64,000 nucleotides of DNA from Streptosporangium lutulentum (GCF_030811455.1 NZ_JAUSQU010000001.1:3906001-3970000); one strand, 5' to 3'; positions 1 through 9,080 are shown, counted from the stretch's first letter. The notes: generated by a model from the letters alone, not told the origin. Translations and numbers: made by a program.

Positions 1-353
1 CGCTGGGCGATCGAGGAATGCTTCCAATCGGCCAAGAACGAAGTCGGCCTGGACCAGTACCAGGTCCGCCGCTACGACGGCTGGCACCGCCACATCACCT
101 TGGCCATGCTCGCCCACGCCTACCTCGCCGTCACCGCTGCCAACGCCCCAAAAGCACGCGCGGCCTGGTCCCCCTCACCCCAGCCGAGATCCGTCGTCTC
201 CTGGCACACCTGACCAGCGCCGCCATCCACCCGATCGATCAGATCCTTCAACGGGCTCTCACCTGGTCGCACAACCGACGCGCCCACCAAGCCCGCGCCC
301 GCAGCAGCCACTATTGGAAACGCTGGCTCCGCCACAACAAGATCCAGTTATAG
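1..353 (+). pseudogene. IS701-like transposase, C-terminal fragment, frameshifted
   Basis: The window opens inside a DDE transposase. Frame 1 reads [16 protein letters not shown] and continues to [12 protein letters not shown], the conserved C-terminal block of IS701-type actinomycete transposases, and would end at 211-213. The expected continuation ([18 protein letters not shown]) is in the -1 frame and ends at 351-353. The switch falls on the CCCCAAAAG run at 146-154. Either a one-base indel has killed the gene, or the A-AAA-G site allows a -1 frameshift. The 5' part lies outside the window. Bases 354-376 look like the right end of this element. Family call is from motif memory. Confidence 0.75.
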
Positions 354-378
354 ATCACGAAACATGACTGTAGTACTA

Positions 379-1614
379 GTGCAACGTTCCTCATTGCATG
401 TTGCGTTTGCCTCTGGTCAGCGGTCCTGACCAGGGGCATCGTGGATGGTGGGGAGGTGATGCTGTCATGCCGAAACTGCTGCACGCCCGGACACCGCGTG
501 ATGGCGAGGAAGAGCGTCAGATCCGCAGGCTCGCCGGTGCCCGACATGCCCCTGCCGACTGGATTCAACGTGCTCAGATCGTCGTGTTGAGCTGGGAGGG
601 GATGCGCGGCCCGGCGATCGCCGCCCGGCTGGGCTGTCACCCGGAGACGGTGCGCCGCCGGGTGCGCCGGTTCAACGCCGAAGGCATCGACGGGCTCGGT
701 GATCGGCCCGGGCCCGGCCGTAGACCGCGGATCACTCAGGCCGAGCGATCGCGGATCATCGCGCTGGTCAAGACGACGCCGCCGGGGCGGTTGCGCTGGC
801 GGCCCTGGGGGGAGTTGGAGGCTGACGATGAGGAGGGGCCAGCGGTGTGGACCCTGGATGCCCTGACCGCCGCCGCCCGTGAGCAGGGCATCAACATTGC
901 CCGCTCCCAGGTGCGCCGGATCCTGCTGAAGGAAGGGGTGAGATGGCGCCGCACCCGATCCTGGACCATGAGCAAGGACCCGGACTTCGCCGCAAAAGAA
1001 CACAGGTCGTCGGCCTGTACACCGACCCGCCGCCCGGCGCGGTCGTCGTCTGCGCCGACGAACTGGGGCCGGTAACCCCGCGCACGTTCCCGCCCGCGCC
1101 CGCCTGGTCACCCGACGGCCACCGGATCAAAGCGTCGCTGGAGTACTTTCGCGGCCCTGACAAGACCTGGGTATACGGCGCGCTTCGTGTTGCCGACGGT
1201 ACTGCGGTCACGATGACCGCCTCGTCTCGCAACAGCTTCTTCTACCAGCGGTTTCTCCAGCAGGTCGAGGAGGCCAATCCCGGCGAGAACGATATCTGGG
1301 TCATCGCCGACAACCTCTCCAGCCATGACAGTCTGGCCACCCGGACCTGGCTGGCCGATCACCCGCGGATCCGGCACGCGTTCATCCCGGTCGGCGCCTG
1401 CTGGCTCAACCTGCAGGAGGCGTGGTGGCGGATCTTCCGTCACCACGCGCTGGCCGGAGTGTCCTTCGCTGACGGCAGGGACATCGACCACGCCACTCGC
1501 ATCGCCACCGCCCAGCTCAACCAGCGGGCTAAACCTTGGGTCTGGGGACGGCCACCACCAGCTCCCAGGCACCTACGCCGTCAGTTCACCTACAGCATTT
1601 GAGGAACGTTGCAC
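379..1614 (+). mobile_element. IS630-family insertion sequence, complete, with TA duplication
   Basis: A 1236-bp element is bounded by perfect 15-bp inverted repeats (379-393 GTGCAACGTTCCTCA; 1600-1614 its complement). It is flanked by TA at 377-378 and 1615-1616. The outer context is C-TA on the left and TA-G on the right, so the empty site was CTAG, the known IS630 target. That TA belongs to the TAG stop codon of the LacI-like reading frame on the minus strand, and the G contributed by the element end regenerates the stop. Confidence 0.9.
467..1602 (+). CDS. IS630-family transposase read as two overlapping frames (-1 frameshift)
   Basis: The first frame (467 to stop at 1075) has an N-terminal HTH domain (IAARLGCHPETVRRRVRRF). 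The second frame, ending at 1602, carries the DDE catalytic domain: VVCADELGP, WVIADNLSSH and LNLQEAWWRIF supply D, D and E. They join if the ribosome slips -1 at the A-AAA-G stretch 994-998, giving AAKRTQVVGLYTDPP. Such two-frame organisation is known in IS630 elements, so the product may be active. The ATG at 467 is preceded by a GGGAGG Shine-Dalgarno (SD) sequence near 451-456. If the site does not slip, the gene is a pseudogene. Confidence 0.8.
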
Positions 1615-4025
1615 TAGGTGGACTTCCGGATGACCAGTTCCGTGGGGAGGATCGTCGACGACGCGGGGCCGCCGTCGATCTGGCGCAGGAGCAGGCGCAC
1701 CGCCGCCGCGGCCTGACCCGCCCTGAGGGTGCGCACGGTGGTGAGCGGGGGCATGGTGTAGGAGGCGGCTTCGATGTCGTCGAATCCCACGACCGCGACG
1801 TCCTCCGGCACGCGCCGCCCGGCCTCGTGCAGTGCGTGCAGGGCGCCGATCGCCATCAGGTCTCCCGCCACGAAGACCGCGTCCAGGGCCGGGTCGTCCC
1901 GCAGCAGCAGGCGCATCGCGTCCGCGCCCGACGACCGGCTGAGATCGCCGATGGCGACGATCGAGCGGTTCCCGGTGCCGCGCAGGGCCTCCCGGTACCC
2001 GGTGAGCCGATCCTGCGCGGAGACCATGTCCACGGGCCCGCAGATCGTGGCGATCCTCCGCCGCCCCCGCTGGAGCAGATGCGTGACCGCCGCCGTGGCC
2101 CCGCCCACGTTGTCGACGTCGGCGTACGGCAGGGCCGCCGAAACCGAGGACCTGCCCAGCGACACGACCGGGACGCCCGTCCGGGCCAGCGCGCCCGGCA
2201 GCGGGTCGGCGCCGTGTGCCGAGACGAGGACGACCCCGTCCACGTGCCCGGCGGCGACGTGCTGCTCCACCCGGAGCCGGCTCTTCGCCGAACCCGTGAG
2301 CATGAGCGTGACGTGCTTGCCCGCCTCCTCCAGCTCGCGGCCGACGGCCCGGACCATCGTCGAGAACAGCGGGTCGTCACCGTACGCCCCGTCGTCGGAC
2401 TCCGAGACGATCAACGCGATCGAGTCGGTGCGCTGGGTCACCAGGCTGCGGGCCGCCGAGTTGGGGACGTAGCCGAGCTCGTTGACGGCGTGCATGACGA
2501 TCTCACGGAACTCCGCGCTGACCGTGCCCTCTCCGTTGATCACCCGGGAGACGGTCGACCTCGACACCCCGGCCCGGGCGGCGACGGCCTCAAGGGTGGG
2601 GCGCTTGGCGCGCTCCGTTCGCAGGCCGTTCCGCTCGATCACGTCGCGGTACCACAGCGCGCTGTCCTTGGGCAGCCGCCGCTGGGTGTCGTAGTCGACG
2701 TGCACGATCCCGAAACGCCGGTGGTAGCCCTCCGCCCACTCGAAGTTGTCCAGCAACGACCAGACGAGGTATCCGCGGAGATCCGTTCCGGCTTCGATGG
2801 CGGCGTGCGCGGCCCGCAGGTGGCCTTCGAGGAAGGCGGTCCTGTCGGCGTCGTGCACGCGCTCGCCCGTCACCACGTCGTCGAAGGCGGCTCCGTTCTC
2901 GGTGACGAGCAGGCCGACCTCGGGGTAGTCCCGCGTGAGCCGTACGAGCAGCTGGGAGAGACCCGTCGGGACGATCGGCCAGCCCATGGCGGTCGTCGGG
3001 GCGTAGGCGCCGCTGAACAGGATGTCCTCGGTCCCGGGGTAGACCGGGTTGGCCGGCTCGCCCGGCCCGGACTGCACGACGCAGGGGGTGTAGTAGTTGA
3101 TCCCGAGCAGGTCGATCGGCTGGTTGACGGTTGCGAGGTCGCCGTCGTGGATGTGCCCCAGGCCGGCGATGCGGTCCACGATCTCCAGTAGCGGGGCCGG
3201 GTACTCCCCGCGCAGGGCCGGGTCGAGGAGTTGCCGGTTGAGCAGGCAGTCGACCCGGTTCACCGCCTCGGCGTCCTCGGCGGACAGCACGAGGTCCGGG
3301 TCGTTCAGCTGGCCGGGGGTCACCACGGGGGCGAGGTTCAGCGTGAGGGCGATCTCCCGGGCGCCCGCCTCGCGCAGCGTCCGGGCGCCCAGCCCGTGTG
3401 CGAGGAGGAGGTGGTGGGCGGCCCGGAAGGCGTCCGCCTGCGAGGTGCGGCCCGGTGCGTGCACGCCGATGCCGTATCCGAGGAAGGCCGACACCCAGGG
3501 TTCGTTGACGGTCATCCACGTGCCGACGCGGTCGCCGAGCCGGTCGTGCACGGCGTGCGCGTAGTCGGCGAACCGGTAGGCGGTGTCCCGGTTGGTCCAG
3601 CCGCCGAGGTCCTCCAGCACCTGGGGAAGATCCCAGTGGTAGAGGGTCACGTACGGCGAGATGTCGGCCGCGAGCAGCTCGTCCACGAGCCGCTCGTAGA
3701 AGTCCAGGCCGGCCGCGTTGACGGGGCCCGAGCCGCTCGGCTGGATCCGCGGCCACGCCACCGAGAACCGGTAGGCCCGCAGGCCGAGCTCGCCCATCAG
3801 GCGGACGTCGTCCCGGTAACGGCGGTAGTGGTCGGAGGCCGTGTCTCCGGTGTGGCCGTCGGCGACCATGCCCGGCGCGTGGGAGAAGGTGTCCCAGATC
3901 GACGGGCCGCGGCCGTCCTCCCGCACTGATCCTTCGATCTGGTAGGCGGCGGTGGCGGCCCCCCAGACGAAGCCGCTGGGAAAGGTCAGCGTCTGACCCT
4001 GGGTGGCGATGGTGGTCGCAGTCAT
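1614..4025 (-). CDS. GH1 beta-glucosidase fused in frame to a LacI-family repressor
   Basis: One uninterrupted frame of 803 residues. Residues 1 to about 466 form a complete GH1 glycosidase: FPSGFVWGAATAAYQIEG at the N-terminus, acid/base Glu175 in TVNEPW, nucleophile Glu376 in VTENGAAF, and the usual end WYRDVIERNGL. Residues from about 473 form a complete LacI regulator: HTH RPTLEAVAARAGVSRSTVSR, then a sugar-binding domain ending near the stop. These are normally two adjacent genes; here no stop lies between them. Internal starts for a separate LacI would have to be GTG 2642 or CTG 2624, neither with a good SD sequence. The ATG at 4025 has AAGGG immediately upstream. The TAG stop is the IS630 insertion site. 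GH1 would hydrolyse beta-glucosides in the cytoplasm; LacI would sense the sugar. Confidence 0.85.
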   Translation of the reverse strand: MTATTIATQGQTLTFPSGFVWGAATAAYQIEGSVREDGRGPSIWDTFSHAPGMVADGHTGDTASDHYRRYRDDVRLMGELGLRAYRFSVAWPRIQPSGSGPVNAAGLDFYERLVDELLAADISPYVTLYHWDLPQVLEDLGGWTNRDTAYRFADYAHAVHDRLGDRVGTWMTVNEPWVSAFLGYGIGVHAPGRTSQADAFRAAHHLLLAHGLGARTLREAGAREIALTLNLAPVVTPGQLNDPDLVLSAEDAEAVNRVDCLLNRQLLDPALRGEYPAPLLEIVDRIAGLGHIHDGDLATVNQPIDLLGINYYTPCVVQSGPGEPANPVYPGTEDILFSGAYAPTTAMGWPIVPTGLSQLLVRLTRDYPEVGLLVTENGAAFDDVVTGERVHDADRTAFLEGHLRAAHAAIEAGTDLRGYLVWSLLDNFEWAEGYHRRFGIVHVDYDTQRRLPKDSALWYRDVIERNGLRTERAKRPTLEAVAARAGVSRSTVSRVINGEGTVSAEFREIVMHAVNELGYVPNSAARSLVTQRTDSIALIVSESDDGAYGDDPLFSTMVRAVGRELEEAGKHVTLMLTGSAKSRLRVEQHVAAGHVDGVVLVSAHGADPLPGALARTGVPVVSLGRSSVSAALPYADVDNVGGATAAVTHLLQRGRRRIATICGPVDMVSAQDRLTGYREALRGTGNRSIVAIGDLSRSSGADAMRLLLRDDPALDAVFVAGDLMAIGALHALHEAGRRVPEDVAVVGFDDIEAASYTMPPLTTVRTLRAGQAAAAVRLLLRQIDGGPASSTILPTELVIRKST

Positions 4026-4335
4026 CCCTTGACAGCCCCCGTCCGTTCTTGTGGTGTCGCGCAACGCCGGGAGGCGGCCGCAGCCGTCACCACCGTGCCG
4101 ATCGATGAACACCTCATCATCGAGCAGCCGTCGGCCCGGCGTCGAGGGGATAAAGGGTGATCTGCGTATCCCTTCCTGCCCGCGGCCGGTTCGCCCCGCC
4201 CGAAACCGTTCCAGGTCACAGCCGGATACCGGGTTGTTCCGTGACCGAACAGATGGGGGCCGGACCGTTGACGCTCCAACACATACGGGTGTAAATAAAG
4301 GTGAAACAACACTGAAACGGCGGTGAATCAACAGC
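4026..4335. other. Divergent intergenic region with a possible ABC permease fossil
   Basis: This 310-bp region separates the GH1-LacI gene from the DeoR-led PTS operon. On the minus strand the last codons before the GH1 start read TGAVKG followed by TGA that overlaps the GH1 ATG (ATGA). GAVKG-stop is the hallmark C-terminus of sugar ABC permeases, so this may be the last trace of a deleted permease gene. The remaining sequence toward 4335 is relatively AT-rich (about 4270-4335) and probably holds the DeoR promoter, but no clear -10/-35 pair was found. Confidence 0.35.
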
Positions 4336-5097
4336 ATGTACGCCGAGGAGCGGCAACAGGAGATCCTGCGTCGCGCACGGTCCGTCGGACGGGTGGATGT
4401 GCCGACGCTGGCGGGAGAGTTCGAGGTCACCACCGAGACGATCCGCCGCGACCTGACCGCGCTGGAGCGCCTGGGAGTGTTGCGTCGCGTGCACGGCGGG
4501 GCGATCCCGGTCGAGCGGCTGGGGTTCGAGCCGGAGCTGGCCACCCGCGACGAGGTGCTGACGGCGGAGAAGGAGCGCATCGCCAAGGCGGCGCTCGCCG
4601 AGCTCCCGGAGGACGGCGCGATCATCATCGACGCCGGGTCGACGACCGGCCGGCTGGCCCAGGCGCTGCCGATCGACCGGGAGCTGACCGTCATCGTGAA
4701 CTCCCCACCCCTGGCGACCCTGCTGGCCACGCGCGCCAACCTGACCGTGATCATGCTGGGCGGCCGGGTGCGCGGGCGGACCCTGGCCACGGTCGACGAC
4801 TGGGCCCTGAGGCCCCTCGCCGACCTGCACGTCGACGTCGCCTTCATGGCCGCCAACGGGTGCTCGGTGGACAAGGGGCTGACGACGCCGGATCCGGCCG
4901 AGGCCGCGATCAAACGGGCGATGATCGGCGCGGCGGAGCGCAGCGTGCTGCTCGCCGACCACACGAAGTTCACCAACACCTATCTGGCGCGCTTCGCCAC
5001 GTTGCCGGAGATCGACGTGGTGATCACCGATACGGGGCTCGACCTCGCGCTCGCGACCGAGATCGCCATGGCGGGACCCGAGACGGTGCGCGCATGA
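4336..5097 (+). CDS. DeoR/GlpR-family transcriptional regulator
   Basis: A 253-residue regulator. The N-terminal winged helix (RQQEILRRARSVGRVDVPTL, then TTETIRRDLTALERLGVLRRVHGGA) is the DeoR signature. The C-terminal sugar-phosphate isomerase-like effector domain includes IIDAGSTTGRLA and LLADHTKF. It is the first gene of the PTS operon and overlaps the kinase by ATGA. By analogy with FruR/GlpR-type repressors it probably senses a phosphorylated sugar and represses this operon. The ATG at 4336 aligns with family starts (MYAEERQQEI), though the SD sequence is weak. Confidence 0.92.
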   Translation: MYAEERQQEILRRARSVGRVDVPTLAGEFEVTTETIRRDLTALERLGVLRRVHGGAIPVERLGFEPELATRDEVLTAEKERIAKAALAELPEDGAIIIDAGSTTGRLAQALPIDRELTVIVNSPPLATLLATRANLTVIMLGGRVRGRTLATVDDWALRPLADLHVDVAFMAANGCSVDKGLTTPDPAEAAIKRAMIGAAERSVLLADHTKFTNTYLARFATLPEIDVVITDTGLDLALATEIAMAGPETVRA

Positions 5098-6035
5098 TCG
5101 TCACGCTGACCCTCAACCCCAGCCTGGACCGCACGATAGAGATCGGATCGCTGACCCGCGGCGCGGTCATCCGCGCCGCGGCCGCCCACCTCGACCCGGG
5201 CGGCAAGGGCGTGAACGTCTCCCGCGCGCTGCTGGCCAACCAGGTCCGATCGTGCGCGGTCGTCCCCTTCGGCGGCGACGAGGGGCGGCGGCTGGTGAGC
5301 CTGCTCGCAGCCGAGGGCATCGACATGATCACGGTCCCGGTCGCCGGGCCCACCCGGTCCAACGTCGCCCTGGCCGAGCCCGACGGCACCGTCACCAAAA
5401 TCAACGAGCCCGGCACCGCCCTGTCGGCGAAGGAGCTCGACACCGTCGCCGAGGCCGTCCTCGGTGCCGCGACCTCGGCGGACTGGGTGGTCGCCTCGGG
5501 CAGTCTCCCTCCCGAGGTCCCGTCAGACGTCTACGCCGACCTGTGCCGCCGCTTCAGCGGCGCGGGGATCAACGTCGCGATCGACACCAGCGGTCCCGCC
5601 CTGCTCTACGCCGTGGCCGAGAGCCCCGCCCTGGTCAAGCCGAACAGGGAGGAGCTCAGCGAGGCGACGGGCATGACCATCGTGTCGCTGGGCGACGCGA
5701 TCGAGGCCGCGGAGATCCTGCGGGCGCGGGGCGCGAACACCGTCCTGGCCAGTCTCGGCGCCGACGGCGCCGTCCTGCTCCAGGACGACCAGATCTGGTA
5801 CGGCGAGGGCCCGGTGGCCGAGCCCCGCAGCACCGTGGGCGCCGGCGACGCCATGCTCGCCGGATTCCTCGCCGCCGGGGCCCGGGGTGAGGCCGCGCTG
5901 GTCGAGGCGCTGGCCTGGGCCACCGCGGCGGTGGGCCTGCCCGGCAGCCGGATGCCGTCGCCGGGTGACATCCGGCGCGACCACGTGCGCGTGACCAGAG
6001 CCGATCCAACCTTGTCGCTGCGGTCCGGGGGCTGA
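5094..6035 (+). CDS. fruK: 1-phosphofructokinase family (PfkB) kinase
   Basis: A 313-residue ribokinase/PfkB-fold kinase. MIVTLTLNPSLDRTIEI and PGGKGVNVSRAL at the N-terminus are typical of the FruK/LacC/PfkB subgroup. GAGDAMLAGF near the C-terminus carries the catalytic Asp and anion hole. It would phosphorylate a ketose-phosphate such as fructose 1-phosphate or tagatose 6-phosphate. The start overlaps the DeoR stop (ATGA). DeoR-FruK normally precedes a fructose PTS, but the downstream permease is mannitol-type, so the true substrate may be the product of the polyol dehydrogenase encoded at 8013. Substrate is inferred. Confidence 0.85.
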   Translation: MIVTLTLNPSLDRTIEIGSLTRGAVIRAAAAHLDPGGKGVNVSRALLANQVRSCAVVPFGGDEGRRLVSLLAAEGIDMITVPVAGPTRSNVALAEPDGTVTKINEPGTALSAKELDTVAEAVLGAATSADWVVASGSLPPEVPSDVYADLCRRFSGAGINVAIDTSGPALLYAVAESPALVKPNREELSEATGMTIVSLGDAIEAAEILRARGANTVLASLGADGAVLLQDDQIWYGEGPVAEPRSTVGAGDAMLAGFLAAGARGEAALVEALAWATAAVGLPGSRMPSPGDIRRDHVRVTRADPTLSLRSGG

Positions 6036-6096
6036 CAGTGGCGCTTTCATCACCCAGGCCGGCGACACGCCGGCCACCCCGGAAGGAGCAGCATCC

Positions 6097-7248
6097 ATGA
6101 CCGAATACACCCCCACAGTCCAAGGAACCGGGGTACGAGCGACCATCCAGCGGTTCGGCGGCCACCTCGCCGGAATGATCATGCCCAACATCGGCGCGTT
6201 CATCGCCTGGGGACTGATCACCGCTCTCTTCATCCCCACCGGCTGGCTGCCGAACGAGGACTTCGCCAAGCTGGTCGACCCCATCATCAAAACGCTGCTG
6301 CCCATCCTGATCGGCTACACCGGCGGGCGCATGGTCCACGGCCAGCGCGGCGCCGTGGTCGGCGCCGTGGCCACCATGGGCGTCGTCGTCGGAGCGGACA
6401 TCCCGATGTTCCTCGGCGCGATGATCATCGGGCCGCTCGCGGCCTACCTCCTCAAGCTGGTCGACGGCTTCATCCAGGACCGGACCAAGGCCGGCTTCGA
6501 GATGCTGGTGGACAACTTCACCGCCGGCATCATCGGCGGCGGCATGGCACTGCTGGGGCTCAAGGCCATCGGCCCGCTGGTCGAGGTGGTCACCGAATGG
6601 GCCGGCGACGTGGTCGCCTGGCTGGTGGGCCACAACCTGCTGCCGCTGGCCTCGGTCCTGATCGAGCCCGCCAAGGTGCTGTTCCTCAACAACGCCATCA
6701 ACCACGGCGTGCTCGGGCCGCTCGGCGTGGCCGAGGCCGTGGAGCACGGCAAGTCGATCCTGTTCATGCTGGAGTCGAACCCCGGCCCCGGCCTGGGCCT
6801 GCTCCTGGCCTTCATGTTCTTCGGCCCCCGCGCGCTGCGGCCCAGCACCCCCGCCGCGATCATCATCCACTTCCTCGGCGGCATCCACGAGATCTACTTC
6901 CCGTACGTGCTCATGAAGCCCCGGCTGATCCTCGCCGTGATCGCCGGCGGTGCCGCGGGTATCCTCGTCTTCATCGCGACCGGCGCCGGACTGGTGGCCA
7001 CGCCGTCGCCCGGCAGCATCTTCGCCTACCTCGCGGTGACTCCCAGGGGCGGCTGGTTCGGCGTCATCGCCGGCATCCTCGCCGCCACGGCCGCCTCCTT
7101 CCTCGTCGCCTCCGCGCTTCTGGGCTTCGGCCGGGGCGAAAAGGCCGAAGCCGCGGAGACCGGCGAGGACGGCGACTCCCGTGACTCCCGTGACTCCCGC
7201 GAGAACACCGTCGAACCGGAAACCTCATCCGTCGCCAAGGAGGCCTGA
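6097..7248 (+). CDS. mtlA: PTS mannitol-type permease EIIC component
   Basis: A 383-residue polytopic membrane protein. It contains the EIIC-Mtl hallmarks GGHLAGMIMPNIGAFIAWG, GGRMVHGQRGAVVGA, the NNAINHGVLGPLG loop and GGIHEIYFPYVLM with the substrate-site glutamate. The protein ends after the membrane domain in a charged tail with three near-identical 9-bp repeats (7174-7200, encoding DSR-DSR-DSR) where the EIIB domain is fused in other MtlA proteins. A good SD (GGAAGGAG) lies before ATG 6097. It transports and phosphorylates a hexitol together with the two following proteins. Confidence 0.9.
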   Translation: MTEYTPTVQGTGVRATIQRFGGHLAGMIMPNIGAFIAWGLITALFIPTGWLPNEDFAKLVDPIIKTLLPILIGYTGGRMVHGQRGAVVGAVATMGVVVGADIPMFLGAMIIGPLAAYLLKLVDGFIQDRTKAGFEMLVDNFTAGIIGGGMALLGLKAIGPLVEVVTEWAGDVVAWLVGHNLLPLASVLIEPAKVLFLNNAINHGVLGPLGVAEAVEHGKSILFMLESNPGPGLGLLLAFMFFGPRALRPSTPAAIIIHFLGGIHEIYFPYVLMKPRLILAVIAGGAAGILVFIATGAGLVATPSPGSIFAYLAVTPRGGWFGVIAGILAATAASFLVASALLGFGRGEKAEAAETGEDGDSRDSRDSRENTVEPETSSVAKEA

Positions 7249-7250
7249 TC

Positions 7251-7559
7251 ATGGCCAGCATCGACAGCAAGGACATCCGCAAGATCATCGTGGCCTGCGA
7301 CGCGGGCATGGGCAGCAGCGTGATGCTCGCCGGCCAGCTCCGCAAGCAGCTCAAGGGCCAGCAGATCCAGGTGGAGCACACCCCGGTCAACTCGATCCCC
7401 GCCGACGCCGACGTGGTGGTCTGCCACGCCGGACTGGCCGCCCGCGCGAAGGCGACCGCCCCGGACAAGGTGCTGATCTCCTTCCAGCTCTTCATCGGGG
7501 ACCCGGCGGTGACCAAGCTGGTCAACACGATCAAAAACGGCGGGACCGTCGATGCCTGA
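7251..7559 (+). CDS. PTS mannitol-type EIIB phosphocarrier
   Basis: A 102-residue stand-alone EIIB domain. The P-loop IIVACDAGMGSS puts the phosphorylated cysteine at residue 16. The C-terminal HPLC-like helix ends the domain. It passes phosphate from EIIA (7552) to the substrate held by EIIC (6097). Only two bases separate it from the EIIC stop, and its end overlaps the EIIA start, so the three are translationally coupled. Confidence 0.92.
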   Translation: MASIDSKDIRKIIVACDAGMGSSVMLAGQLRKQLKGQQIQVEHTPVNSIPADADVVVCHAGLAARAKATAPDKVLISFQLFIGDPAVTKLVNTIKNGGTVDA

Positions 7560-8016
7560 GACGGCCCCCCTCCCCCTCGACCCGCGGGCCATCCTGCTGA
7601 ACGCCTCGGCCACCGGTCGTGACGACGCGATCCGGCAGTGCGGCGAGGCCCTGCTCACCGTCGGCGCGGTGGAGGAGTCCTACATCGCCACCATGCTCGA
7701 ACGCGAGCGTTCGATCTCGACCTACGTGGGCGAGGGCGTCGCCATCCCGCACGGCACCCTGGCCGCCAAGGACGCGGTGCGGCACGACGCCATCAGCGTC
7801 GTCCGCTTCCCCGCGGGCGTCGACTGGGACGGCGACCGGGTGACGGTGTGCATCGGCATCGCCGCCCGGGGCAACGGCCACGTGGCGCTGCTCGCCCAGC
7901 TCGCCGAAATTCTCATGGAACCCGACCAGGCACAGGCCCTTCGCGAGGCGACAGAGGTCGCCGAGGTGGTCCGGCTCCTGCAATCCAACGAAACCGAAGA
8001 GGACGAATCACAGTGA
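7552..8016 (+). CDS. mtlF: PTS mannitol/fructose-type EIIA phosphocarrier
   Basis: A 154-residue EIIA of the mannitol/fructose (PTS_EIIA_2) family. The active histidine is His67 in GVAIPHGT. The fold is supported by SYIATMLERERSISTYVGEG before it and the helix LLAQLAEIL after it. It receives phosphate from HPr (9169) and donates it to EIIB Cys16. It overlaps the EIIB gene by 8 bp, and its stop overlaps the GTG start of the dehydrogenase. Confidence 0.92.
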   Translation: MPETAPLPLDPRAILLNASATGRDDAIRQCGEALLTVGAVEESYIATMLERERSISTYVGEGVAIPHGTLAAKDAVRHDAISVVRFPAGVDWDGDRVTVCIGIAARGNGHVALLAQLAEILMEPDQAQALREATEVAEVVRLLQSNETEEDESQ

Positions 8017-9044
8017 AGGTGGCCCGTTTCCACGCCCCCGGCGACATCCGCGTCGAGGAGGCGGCCGAGCCCGTCGCCGGGCCGGGAGAAGTCAAGATCC
8101 GCGTGCGCAACTGCTCGACCTGCGGCACCGACGTCAAGATCCTCAAGCACGGCCACCACCACATCAGGCCGCCCCGTGTCATGGGACACGAGATCGCCGG
8201 CGAGGTGGTCGAGGCCGTCGAGGCCGACGGATGGGCGCCGGGTGACCGGGTGCAGGTGATCGCGGCGATCCCCTGCGGCGCCTGCGCCGAGTGCCGGCGG
8301 GGCCGGATGACCGTCTGCCCGAACCAGGAGTCGATGGGATACCACTACGACGGCGGTTTCGCCGAGTACATGGTCGTCCCGGCCAAGGTCCTGGCGGTGG
8401 ACGGCCTCAACCGCATCCCCGACGGGGTCGGCTTCGCCGAGGCCTCGGTCGCCGAGCCGCTCGCGTGCGTGCTCAACGGCCAGGAACTGGCGCACGTCAG
8501 CGAGGGCGACGACGTGGTGATCATGGGCTCGGGCCCGATCGGCTGCCTTCACGTACGGCTGGCGCGCTCACGGGGCGCGGCCCGCGTCTTCCTGGTCGAC
8601 ATCAACGCCGAGCGGCTGGAGATGGCCGCCGGACTGGTCAAGCCGGACGCCACCGTGCACGGTGAGGACGTCGTCGAGCAGATCCTCAAGCTGACCGAGG
8701 GCAGGGGCGCCGACGTCGTCATCACGGCCGCCGCCTCCGGCGCCGCCCAGGAGCAGGCACTGCGGATGGCGGCCCGCCAGGGGCGGATCAGCTTCTTCGG
8801 CGGCCTGCCCAAGGACAACCCGATCATCAACTGCGACTCCAACCTGGTCCACTACCGGGAGCTGACCATCGTCGGCGCCAACGGGTCGAGCCCGGCGCAC
8901 AACGCCCGGGCCCTGCGGCTCATCGCCGACGGCGCGGTCCCGGTCTCCGACCTGATCACCCACCGGATCCCGCTCCCCGAGGTTCTGCACGGGCTCGACA
9001 TCGTCAGCAGGGGCGAGGCCATCAAGGTCACCGTCGAGCCCTGA
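8013..9044 (+). CDS. Zinc-dependent polyol (phosphate) dehydrogenase, MDR family
   Basis: A 343-residue medium-chain dehydrogenase of the sorbitol dehydrogenase type. Visible are the catalytic zinc region (NCSTCGTDVK, then MGHEIAGEV), the structural zinc cysteines in CGACAECRRGRMTVC, and the NAD-binding GSGPIGCLHVRLA. The GTG start overlaps the EIIA stop (GTGA). Its place between EIIA and HPr suggests it oxidises the imported hexitol phosphate to a ketose phosphate, which the PfkB kinase (5094) could then phosphorylate. Whether the substrate is mannitol-, sorbitol-, galactitol- or arabitol-phosphate cannot be told from sequence. Confidence 0.85.
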   Translation: MKVARFHAPGDIRVEEAAEPVAGPGEVKIRVRNCSTCGTDVKILKHGHHHIRPPRVMGHEIAGEVVEAVEADGWAPGDRVQVIAAIPCGACAECRRGRMTVCPNQESMGYHYDGGFAEYMVVPAKVLAVDGLNRIPDGVGFAEASVAEPLACVLNGQELAHVSEGDDVVIMGSGPIGCLHVRLARSRGAARVFLVDINAERLEMAAGLVKPDATVHGEDVVEQILKLTEGRGADVVITAAASGAAQEQALRMAARQGRISFFGGLPKDNPIINCDSNLVHYRELTIVGANGSSPAHNARALRLIADGAVPVSDLITHRIPLPEVLHGLDIVSRGEAIKVTVEP

Positions 9045-9080
9045 GCCGAACCCCGAGCCCGCTCGCGGGGCGCCTCCTGA

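Noticed and set aside
1536-3191. Long plus-strand open frame opposite the GH1-LacI gene
   Set aside because: Antisense shadow in high-GC DNA: low-complexity Arg/Gly/His/Pro content, no family motifs, while the minus strand has two recognisable domains.
4028-4056. TTGACA with a following TGGTGT as a forward promoter
   Set aside because: The -10 is poor and no forward gene starts for 280 bp; the TTGACA is the complement of the permease-like codons.
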